Shown here: positions 1 through 5,515 of the stretch, piece after piece
Position numbering within the stretch: the first letter of the stretch is position 1
How the letters are laid out: each line of letters begins with the position of its first letter
From: Leptolyngbya sp. SIO4C1
GTDB taxonomy: Bacteria; Cyanobacteriota; Cyanobacteriia; Phormidesmidales; Phormidesmidaceae
Reading direction: 5' to 3'
Length of the DNA: 11,322 nt
Assembly: GCA_010671975.1 (NCBI GenBank)
Contig: JAAHIA010000128.1
Location: forward strand, 1-11,322
Notes under the pieces: model-generated
The model's input: the letters and a program-made list of their open reading frames with translations, nothing else
Database searches by the model: none
What the model was told of the DNA's origin: nothing
Translations under genes and position numbers: made by a program

Positions 1-496
1 TGCACTGACTGGCTCGACTATGCGTCTGCAGCGATGGGCTAGAGCGACAGGCGCGGGCTAATAGCTGCCGCCAGAGCTCTGTAGGAAAGCAATCTAAAGC
101 CGGTCGCCCATAGCGAAAGCTAATTTCACAGTCAGATTCGTGGACGCGCGTAAGAGACCGCGCTACCCGCTGCCCATAATCAGAGAGCTCAAACTCGCGC
201 TCAACGGGCTTTAGCCTCAGGTCTGACTGACTCTGCAGTAGCGTCTCCGGCAGCTGCTGACAGACGTAGGTACCTGCGCCAGGGCGCGTTTCTAGATAGC
301 CTTCGCTGATCAGCTGATCGTAGCTCTGAGTCACCGTCATGCGCGAAACTCCCAGCGACTGTGCCAAGGAGCGAGTGGAAGGGAGTCGCTGCTGCGATCG
401 CAGTCGCCCTTGCAAAATGGCCTGCCGCAGCTGCTCATAGAGCTGTCGATAGAGCGGCGCAGCGCTGCTTGCTTCTAAAACAACTGGCAAATCCAT
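1..496 (-). CDS. MocR-family (GntR wHTH + aminotransferase-like) transcriptional regulator, 3' part missing
   Basis: The reverse strand reads as an open frame of 165 codons from an ATG at 494-496 and runs off the left edge. Residues 14-80 form a GntR winged helix-turn-helix: PLYRQLYEQLRQAILQG, then LPSTRSLAQSLGVSRMTV, then the wing GYLETRPGAGTYV. After a linker (about 81-123), ISFRYGRPALDCFPTELW (126-142) matches the start of the fold-type-I aminotransferase domain of MocR regulators. The PLP-binding lysine would lie outside the window. An in-frame TGA four codons before the ATG fixes the start. MocR proteins use PLP or PLP-amino-acid adducts as effector and often control the divergent neighbour, here the acetyltransferase and the PNPOx-like gene. 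PdxR-, TauR- or GabR-like roles are all possible; the visible part does not decide. The family call is secure, the target is inferred. Confidence 0.92.
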   Translation of the reverse strand, partial: MDLPVVLEASSAAPLYRQLYEQLRQAILQGRLRSQQRLPSTRSLAQSLGVSRMTVTQSYDQLISEGYLETRPGAGTYVCQQLPETLLQSQSDLRLKPVEREFELSDYGQRVARSLTRVHESDCEISFRYGRPALDCFPTELWRQLLARACRSSPSLQTHSRASQC

Positions 497-504
497 AGGG
501 ACAT

Positions 505-534
505 TTCAAACTGGACCTATCCCATTAGTCTAAA
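505..534 (+). promoter_or_regulatory. candidate promoter/operator in the divergent MocR-GNAT gap
   Basis: The 82-nt gap between the MocR start and the chosen acetyltransferase start must hold both promoters. A weak sigma-70-like pair for the plus strand is TTCAAA (505-510) and TCTAAA (529-534) with an 18-nt spacer; each matches consensus at 4 of 6. The spacer contains CTGGACCTAT (511-520), which resembles the CTGGAC-type half-site I recall for the MocR regulator TauR. I see no clean second half-site at the expected spacing. Low-confidence call resting on position and partial matches. Confidence 0.25.
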
Positions 535-578
535 TTGGCTCTGGCGACAGACCAGTGACTAACACTAAGGTAGTTGCC

Positions 579-1070
579 ATGAGAAATACAGCTAAAAAGA
601 TGGCGATTCAATTTCGAGCAGCCGCAGCCACAGAAGATACCATTGTGGCTCAACATTTCTACCAGATGTGGCGAGACTTGGCAGTTCCTGCCGATCGGCT
701 CTTACCTGACTGGCAGTCGCAGACGGTTGAGTTCATAGCGCAGGCTCGAAACACGCTAGGCTTTCAGGCTTTTATCGCCATCGCAGACACAGGTGAAGCA
801 GTCGGCTCTGCTAGCTGTCAAATCTTTTCAGGGCTCTATCCGCTTATTCTGTCGCCTGGCTATCAGCAGCGCGGCTACCTCTGGGGCGTTTATGTTGACG
901 CCAGCTATCGGCGACAGGGCATTGCCACAAAACTTACGTTGATGGCGATCGCGCATCTCAAGCAATTAGGCTGCACCCACGCGCTTTTGAATGCCTCTCC
1001 AGCCGGGCAGCCGCTATACGAAACGCTAGGGTTTGAGCCCGGCAACCTCATGTCGCTGAGGTTGAAATAA
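579..1070 (+). CDS. GNAT-family N-acetyltransferase
   Basis: The product (163 aa from ATG 579) is a single GNAT domain that transfers an acetyl group from acetyl-CoA to an amine; the substrate is unknown. Residues 12-22 give the usual first strand (FRAAAATEDTI). Motif A is VYVDASYRRQGIATKL (about 104-119), with the acetyl-CoA pyrophosphate loop RRQGIA. Motif B follows, with LYETLGFE near the C terminus, the typical GNAT ending. The frame is also open from a GTG at 555. I prefer ATG 579 because AAGG (567-570) sits 8 nt upstream, but ATG 600, right before the domain, is a fair alternative. It is divergent from the MocR gene and 74 nt ahead of the PNPOx-like gene on the same strand. MocR, GNAT and PNPOx-like genes often occur together, which suggests a shared amine or amino-acid task. 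The family is clear, the role is inferred. Confidence 0.88.
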   Translation: MRNTAKKMAIQFRAAAATEDTIVAQHFYQMWRDLAVPADRLLPDWQSQTVEFIAQARNTLGFQAFIAIADTGEAVGSASCQIFSGLYPLILSPGYQQRGYLWGVYVDASYRRQGIATKLTLMAIAHLKQLGCTHALLNASPAGQPLYETLGFEPGNLMSLRLK

Positions 1071-1079
1071 GGCAGGCCC

Positions 1080-1143
1080 TCCACCCGTTCATTCATCCAC
1101 CCATTTATCTCTCCACTTATCCACTCATTCACCCCTACCCTCC
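1080..1143 (+). repeat. degenerate 8-nt tandem array, G-poor pyrimidine tract
   Basis: Eight consecutive octamers fill the gap between the acetyltransferase and the next gene. They read TCCACCCG, TTCATTCA, TCCACCCA, TTTATCTC, TCCACTTA, TCCACTCA, TTCACCCC and TACCCTCC, with a loose consensus T-Y-C-A-Y-Y-C-A. The word TCCAC begins at 1080, 1096, 1112 and 1120, all in the same 8-nt phase. The plus strand has no G from 1088 to 1146. The array ends one base before the ATG at 1145, so that gene has no Shine-Dalgarno. The pattern recalls the short tandemly repeated sequences (mostly heptamers) of cyanobacterial genomes. Function unknown. Confidence 0.7.
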
Positions 1144-1144
1144 A

Positions 1145-1801
1145 ATGTCCTACTCACTTCCCAAAACCAGCCGTACGCAGCTCAAACGCCTGCCCAAACG
1201 CGGCAGCTACGATCGCGACACCCTATACGCCATCCTAGATGAGGCGCTGATTTGCCATATTGGCTTCGTCATCGACGCTCAGCCCTTTGTCATTCCGACC
1301 GCCTACGGACGCATTGACGACCGGCTTTACATTCACGGCTCGCCGGCTAGCCGCATGCTGCGATCGCTCAAGCAGGGGATTGAGATCTGTGCCACAGTGA
1401 CGCTGCTCGATGGCTTAGTGCTGGCGCGATCGGCTTTTCATCATTCGATGAACTATCGCTCGGTCGTGCTCTTTGGCACCGCTGAGCCGGTTGCAGCAGT
1501 CGCTGAAAAGCAGCGAGCCCTGCAGGCGTTTACTGAGCATGTGATACCGGGCCGCTGGGAGGAAGTGCGACAGCCGACGCCGCAGGAGCTAGCCGGAACG
1601 CTGGTGCTATCGCTGCCGATTGTAGAAGCTTCTGTCAAAATTCGTAGCGGCCCGCCCGTAGACGATGTCGCCGATCAGGACTGGCCGGTCTGGGCCGGCG
1701 TGCTGCCGCTGCAGCTTGCAGCCAAAGCGCCGATTGCCGATCCTCAACTCACCCTAGGCTATGAAGTACCGCCGGCTTTGGTGAACTATCGGCGAGGTTA
1801 G
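1145..1801 (+). CDS. pyridoxamine 5'-phosphate oxidase-like (FMN-binding split-barrel) flavoprotein
   Basis: The 218-aa protein fits the Pyridox_ox_2/NimA-like branch of the PNPOx split-barrel superfamily, which binds FMN (some members F420 or heme). Landmarks are LPKRGSYDRDTLYAILDEA (16-34), CHIGFVIDAQPFVIPTAYG (37-55), LYIHGSPASRML (61-72), LDGLVLARSAFHHSMNYRSVV (88-108), KIRSGPPVDD (165-174) and PVWAGVLPL (181-189). These segments, in this order, are the family signature. It is not classical PdxH, so PNP oxidase activity should not be assumed. The ATG follows a G-free octamer array with no Shine-Dalgarno, so initiation may be leaderless or depend on an unstructured pyrimidine tract. It probably forms an operon with the acetyltransferase, under the divergent MocR regulator. 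It converges on the antiporter gene with a 32-nt gap, in which I see no clear terminator. Confidence 0.9.
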   Translation: MSYSLPKTSRTQLKRLPKRGSYDRDTLYAILDEALICHIGFVIDAQPFVIPTAYGRIDDRLYIHGSPASRMLRSLKQGIEICATVTLLDGLVLARSAFHHSMNYRSVVLFGTAEPVAAVAEKQRALQAFTEHVIPGRWEEVRQPTPQELAGTLVLSLPIVEASVKIRSGPPVDDVADQDWPVWAGVLPLQLAAKAPIADPQLTLGYEVPPALVNYRRG

Positions 1802-1833
1802 CACCGTGTTTTAGGAAGCAGTATTTTGAGAAG

Positions 1834-3933
1834 CTACAGGTCGCTGCGGCGAATGCGACGGCGCAGGCGGTGCGGATGGGGCTCGCCGATCAGAATGACT
1901 GAGCCTTTTAGCCTTTCTAACAGTGGCGTGGTGCTTTCACCAATCGTGAGGCCGTTGCCGATGCGGCGACGCTGCGATCGCAAAATCACCAGATCGTATC
2001 CTTGCGCCATCTTGGCAATTGCCGAGACAACATTGTCGCGAGTCAGCAGCTGAACTTCAATGGGACAGTTAGCTGCTGGCAGGCGGTCAACCAGCGTTTC
2101 TAGCTGCTTTTTCAACCGCGCCTGCCGTACCTTAGAAGAGCGTGGGCTGCAGACATGCAGTAGCGTAATCTGAGCCTGGTTAGCAATGGCCAGCACCTGA
2201 GCAAACCGCAGTGCCCGCAACGCAGCCAGCGACGGATGCTCGATGGGTAGCAAAATGGTCTTAAAACTAGCCGGCGAATTTAGCAGGCGCGCTACCACCA
2301 CCGGACAGTGCGCCGCCCAAAGCACGTTGTCGTGAATGTTGCTGAACAGCTTCATGCCCAGCGTAGACTGCGACCCCATCCCTAAAACAATTAGGTTAGC
2401 GTTCTCTTCACGACTGACATGGCAAATCGCCTGAGCCACGTTGTACTCAATTCTCAGCTTCGGCTCTAGCGTTGCCTCAAAGTCTTCACTGATGGCCTGA
2501 GCCTCGTTGAGCCGCTGCTGGCTTTGAATGAGCGCGCGGGTTAGCTGCGGCGAATCCATTTGCGGCTGCGCTCGGGCGATCGCCAGCGGAATCACGCGTC
2601 CATTCTCGTAGCGGGCGACAATGGCAGCCAACTCAATCAGCCGTCGTTCTGTATTGGGGTTATAGACCGGCACCACAACCGAAAACGCTTCTGGAATATC
2701 GCTGGGTGGCGGTAGCCAATCTAGCGTATTGCTCTCTTCAATCGTTTCCTGAAAGGCCAGTCTCTTGGCAGCGCTGGCAGTCACCAGCGGCCCTAGAATT
2801 GCCGTCACCAGCATCAGCAGGATGACGCTATTAAAAACCTGCGCATTGATAATTTCAGCCTCATACCCAACCAGCGCAGCGGCCAAAGTTGCAGCCACCT
2901 GCGGGATTGACAGTGACCACATGGTCCAAGTCTGCGGCCAGCTATAGCCAAACAGCTGGCGCACGCCCAGCGTGGCAATGAGCTTGGTCGCCAGCAGCGT
3001 CCCAACAATCAGCAGCGGCAGCTCAATAAAAGACAGAATGCTCTCAAATGCGCCCAAATCGAGCAGCAGCCCCATATTGATAAAAAATAAGGGGATAAAC
3101 AGCACCGTGCCCATGAACTCGGTTTTCTCTTTAACTGGGCCGTCGCCAATCACGTCGTTGATGGCGAGCCCAGCTAAGAAAGCACCAATGATATTTTCCA
3201 CACCGATTAGCTGAGCAACGATCGCGCAGAGAAAGACAGAGAGCATCACAAAGAGAAACTGATTGCCCTCATCTTTGCCAGTTCTGCGAAAAAAAAGCTG
3301 ACCCAGCTGTTTCAGACCAAAGAGGACCGCGATCGCATAGAGTCCGAGCGAGCCCAGCAGCGTCACCAGCTTCAGCGTCGAAAAATCACCCTGATTGATG
3401 CCCAAGCAAATGGCCAGCACTAGCAGCGAGCCAATGTCGGTAAAGATAGTGGCACCAACCGTGACCGTAACCGCCTCATCGCTGATGACGCCCAGCCGCT
3501 GCACAATCGGGTAGGCCAGCAGCGTATGCGAGGCCAGCAGCGAGCCAATTAGCACGGCCGCCAGCCAGCTAAACCCAAACAGCAGCCCGACAGCGATACC
3601 TCCCATCAGCGGCACAGCAAACGTTAGGAAACCAAACCCCATCGAGCGATTGCGCGTCTTCTGAAACAGCACCAGATCAATTTCGAGCCCGGCGACAAAC
3701 ATCAGGTAGATTTTGCCGATTTCTGAAAACAGCTTCATCGTTTCAGTATCGGCATCTAGCCAGCCTAAGCCGCTGCTGCCAAACAAAATGCCTGCTGCTA
3801 ATAAACCCACGAGCCCAGGCAGCTTCAGCCGCTCAAACAGCGACGGCGTCACCAGCACAATGGCCAACAACAGCACAAACGTGGTGATAGGTTCCTGGAG
3901 TGTTTCAGAGACGGGTTCTACTAAAAAAAGCAA
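1834..3933 (-). CDS. CPA2-type cation:proton antiporter with two C-terminal universal-stress-protein domains
   Basis: The 699-aa membrane protein exchanges Na+ or K+ for H+ across the plasma or thylakoid membrane; which ion and membrane cannot be told. Residues 15-390 form a Kef/NapA-type Na_H_Exchanger core with about 12-13 hydrophobic segments, including LKLPGLVGLLAAGILFG (36-52) and the ion-site segment VGATIFTDIGSLLVLAI (159-175). The catalytic pair there is T165-D166, rather than the DD of electrogenic members. No TrkA-N (NAD-binding) domain follows. Instead there are two Usp domains, about 417-551 (ending LGMGSQSTLG...AAHCPVVVARL) and 556-685 (SFKTILLPIE...SVILIGEP). The start is a TTG: TAG lies in frame five codons upstream, and GGAG sits 9 nt before the TTG. 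The gene has its own promoter and leader (separate entries). A nucleotide-sensing role for the Usp domains is inferred from the family. Confidence 0.93.
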   Translation of the reverse strand: MLFLVEPVSETLQEPITTFVLLLAIVLVTPSLFERLKLPGLVGLLAAGILFGSSGLGWLDADTETMKLFSEIGKIYLMFVAGLEIDLVLFQKTRNRSMGFGFLTFAVPLMGGIAVGLLFGFSWLAAVLIGSLLASHTLLAYPIVQRLGVISDEAVTVTVGATIFTDIGSLLVLAICLGINQGDFSTLKLVTLLGSLGLYAIAVLFGLKQLGQLFFRRTGKDEGNQFLFVMLSVFLCAIVAQLIGVENIIGAFLAGLAINDVIGDGPVKEKTEFMGTVLFIPLFFINMGLLLDLGAFESILSFIELPLLIVGTLLATKLIATLGVRQLFGYSWPQTWTMWSLSIPQVAATLAAALVGYEAEIINAQVFNSVILLMLVTAILGPLVTASAAKRLAFQETIEESNTLDWLPPPSDIPEAFSVVVPVYNPNTERRLIELAAIVARYENGRVIPLAIARAQPQMDSPQLTRALIQSQQRLNEAQAISEDFEATLEPKLRIEYNVAQAICHVSREENANLIVLGMGSQSTLGMKLFSNIHDNVLWAAHCPVVVARLLNSPASFKTILLPIEHPSLAALRALRFAQVLAIANQAQITLLHVCSPRSSKVRQARLKKQLETLVDRLPAANCPIEVQLLTRDNVVSAIAKMAQGYDLVILRSQRRRIGNGLTIGESTTPLLERLKGSVILIGEPHPHRLRRRIRRSDL

Positions 3934-3942
3934 GGCTGTTGT

Positions 3943-3946
3943 CTCC
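3943..3946 (-). promoter_or_regulatory. Shine-Dalgarno that fixes the TTG start of the antiporter
   Basis: On the minus strand UAGGAGACAACAGCC precedes UUG. The GGAG is 9 nt from the UUG, and the UAG is in frame with it, so no earlier start is possible. The next in-frame candidates lie well inside the first membrane segment. Confidence 0.75.
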
Positions 3947-3955
3947 TACAGAGAG

Positions 3956-3979
3956 GGCCAGAGAGGAGAATCTCTGGCC
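3956..3979 (-). promoter_or_regulatory. leader hairpin with loop complementary to the Shine-Dalgarno (candidate pseudoknot)
   Basis: A perfect 9-bp inverted repeat, GGCCAGAGA (3956-3964) and TCTCTGGCC (3971-3979), encloses a 6-nt loop. In the antiporter mRNA the loop is UUCUCC. Its last five bases, UCUCC, are exactly complementary to GGAGA (plus 3942-3946), the Shine-Dalgarno, 9 nt downstream of the stem. A 1-nt first loop, a 5-bp second helix, a 9-bp first helix and a 9-nt crossing loop give an H-type pseudoknot shape that could hide the ribosome site. The hairpin is seen directly; the pseudoknot and its regulatory use are inferred. Confidence 0.5.
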
Positions 3980-3998
3980 GCTGATATCGTTCAAATTA

Positions 3999-4034
3999 TG
4001 GCTATTATAGAATTTGTGGCTATTATAGAATTTG
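3999..4034 (-). promoter_or_regulatory. perfect 18-bp tandem repeat duplicating a TATAAT -10 box of the antiporter promoter
   Basis: TGGCTATTATAGAATTTG occurs twice back to back (3999-4016 and 4017-4034) without mismatch. On the minus strand each copy carries TATAAT (plus 4004-4009 and 4022-4027), the exact -10 consensus. The nearer box would give a leader of roughly 60-65 nt before the TTG at 3933. A -35 is weak: TGGATA (4 of 6) lies 15 nt before the outer box, and nothing good precedes the inner one. A further -10-like TATACT lies at plus 4096-4101. The promoter assignment is inferred from position and consensus; the repeat itself is certain. Confidence 0.6.
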
Positions 4035-4155
4035 GCGCTAGCTATCCATCGTCAGGGTTTTGCTCAGGCTTGTCTCTCTATCTGGAGAGAGGTTTAGTAT
4101 AAAATAATTGACTAGCCAGTAGCGCGCTGTGCAAATATTCTTTTTGGATTGGGCT

Positions 4156-5352
4156 CTAGACCGGCAGTCGAAAACCTCGCGGCAGCGGCGCTTCTGACAA
4201 ATGCTTACTCTGCAGCAGCACGCCAAAGTTACCGAGACCTATAGGGTCAATCAGCTGACGCATGGCAGCGCGCCGCTGCAATAGTTCCTGCAGCGATCGC
4301 GAATTTTCTGCCTGTGAAAGCGCTGCCATGCGATCGCCTAGTCCTAGCGCCATCAGAAACAGCGCCTGCTGCGTGAAGCTCACCCGCTGCAGCCCGGCGC
4401 TGTTCCCCTGCCGCTCTAGCGCCGTAAAATCCACATGAGCGGTAATATCCTGCTTACCGACATAGAGATAGGGATTGTCATGATGCCGATGCTGGTAGTA
4501 GCACTTCAGCGTGCCGCTATGCCGCATCGGGCTGTAGTAGCGCTGCGCTGTGTGCCCATAGTCAATAGTCAGTAAATAGCCGCGCGTCAGCCGAGCCGCG
4601 ATCGCATCTATCCAGTCCAGCGCCGCCAAATTCACCTCCGTCCGATATCCCTCGGGATACTGGTCCGACAGCAAATCTATCCCAACCAGCTCAAAATACG
4701 CCCGAATTCGCGACGTAGATAGATCACCCAGCCTCTCAACAAAATGTACTAGGTCAGAGTCTCTATTGGGCCGAGCGGAGTCGAAGCCCACATACACCTC
4801 CCACAGCCGCCCGTCCCGCACCTCTACTAAATGTACTGGCAACGCATCGACTAGCTCATTGGAAAAAACGCAGCCGGTAATAGAATCAGGCGCGATCGCA
4901 TCCAGCGCTAGCCACTGCACTTTCCCCGTCCATGGTTCCAAGCGTCGCTGCTGCTCTGTCCTCAGCGCTGCCGACTGTTCGACAATGGCGTATTTCAGTG
5001 CGGCAAAGCAGTGGGAATAATTTTGCTGTAGGTGGCGTAGGACGTCTGCGGCAATCAATCCCTGCCCGGCCCCCATTTCGACTAGTTGAAATGGCTGCGG
5101 CTGCGCCAAAATCTGCCACATCTCAGCCAACTGCTCGGCCAGCAGCTCACCAAAATCATGACCTAAATGCGGCGAGGTAATAAAATCACCCTGCGGCCCA
5201 ATCCCCGAAGCTGGCGAAGCGTAATAGCCCTGCTGCGGATGATACAGGGCTAGCGACATAAATTCAGCGAAGGGAATTTGCTGCTGCGGCGCGGATTGAA
5301 TTCGATCGGCAATGTAGGCAGCTAGTTCAGACTGGGCAGCGGTGTCGGGCAT
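4156..5352 (-). CDS. MidA/NDUFAF7-family class I SAM-dependent methyltransferase (COG1565)
   Basis: The 398-aa protein matches the NDUFAF7/MidA family. In order: LALYHPQQGYYAS (34-46), GDFITSPHLGHDFGELLAEQ (55-74), the SAM-binding loop LVEMGAGQGLIAADVL (90-105), FSNELVDALPVHLVEV (163-178), LTIDYGHTA (261-269) and the family ending DITAHVDFTAL (302-312). In mitochondria NDUFAF7 dimethylates an arginine of the complex I subunit NDUFS2. The cyanobacterial counterpart of that subunit is NdhH of NDH-1, so an NDH-1 assembly role is possible but not shown here. Residues 189-197 (GFDSARPNR) are encoded by a palindromic dispersed repeat (separate entry). No strong Shine-Dalgarno precedes the ATG. It is upstream of and co-directional with the antiporter, but the 222-nt gap contains a separate promoter. 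Confidence 0.9.
   Translation of the reverse strand: MPDTAAQSELAAYIADRIQSAPQQQIPFAEFMSLALYHPQQGYYASPASGIGPQGDFITSPHLGHDFGELLAEQLAEMWQILAQPQPFQLVEMGAGQGLIAADVLRHLQQNYSHCFAALKYAIVEQSAALRTEQQRRLEPWTGKVQWLALDAIAPDSITGCVFSNELVDALPVHLVEVRDGRLWEVYVGFDSARPNRDSDLVHFVERLGDLSTSRIRAYFELVGIDLLSDQYPEGYRTEVNLAALDWIDAIAARLTRGYLLTIDYGHTAQRYYSPMRHSGTLKCYYQHRHHDNPYLYVGKQDITAHVDFTALERQGNSAGLQRVSFTQQALFLMALGLGDRMAALSQAENSRSLQELLQRRAAMRQLIDPIGLGNFGVLLQSKHLSEAPLPRGFRLPV
4767..4790. repeat. small palindromic dispersed repeat (GAGCGGAGTCGAAG core) inside the methyltransferase gene
   Basis: TGGGC (4767-4771) and GCCCA (4786-4790) are inverted arms around an inner CGA/TCG pair with loop GCGGAG and two unpaired As. From memory, the core GAGCGGAGTCGAAG matches a short palindrome (with the variant GAGCGNAGTCGAAG) found in many copies in diverse bacterial genomes, cyanobacteria included, usually between genes. 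Here it is read in frame as V-G-F-D-S-A-R-P, between the conserved blocks LWEVYV and VHFVERLGDLST. There is only one copy in this window. Insertion is inferred. Confidence 0.5.
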
Positions 5353-5455
5353 TGTTCAGCGATAAACGGCTCACCAAATTTTAGCCATTTTCAGTGCAAA
5401 GCCGGGCAGCTCTGGATCGCCGCTGACCGTTTTTTTGAGCGTTGATTTAAAACTA

Positions 5456-5493
5456 TTAAGCCCTAGGGAAAAATTTCCATCCCTAGGGCTTAA
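5456..5493 (-). terminator. hairpin terminator downstream of pgk
   Basis: TTAAGCCCTAGGG (5456-5468) and its exact complement CCCTAGGGCTTAA (5481-5493) form a 13-bp stem with a 12-nt loop, 22 nt past the pgk stop. On the minus strand the stem is followed by TAGTTTTAAATC, a short U-rich run; the other side lacks one. This fits intrinsic termination of pgk rather than of anything on the plus strand. The U tract is weak, so termination may be partial. Confidence 0.75.
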
Positions 5494-5515
5494 GTTAACC
5501 AGCAGCTACCAGCGC

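Noticed and set aside
905..1132. Minus-strand 75-codon open frame over the acetyltransferase end and the octamer array
   Set aside because: Its N terminus is just the translated octamer repeat (MNEWISGEINGWMNE), and the rest is antisense to the GNAT domain.
1802..1833. Shared terminator between the convergent PNPOx-like and antiporter genes
   Set aside because: Only 32 nt; I found no inverted repeat with a usable stem there.
4074..4091. CTCTCT/AGAGAG 6-bp inverted repeat after the methyltransferase stop, as its terminator
   Set aside because: On the minus strand it is followed by ACAAGCC with no U run, and the stem is short and GC-poor.
3713..4102. Plus-strand 129-codon open frame across the antiporter start and leader
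   Set aside because: It is mostly antisense to the conserved antiporter N terminus, has a Ser/Pro/Asn-rich shadow composition, and no recognisable domain.
4107..4140. TTGACT (near 4107) as a plus-strand -35
   Set aside because: No acceptable -10 at 16-18 nt, and the only plus-strand product would be antisense to the methyltransferase gene.
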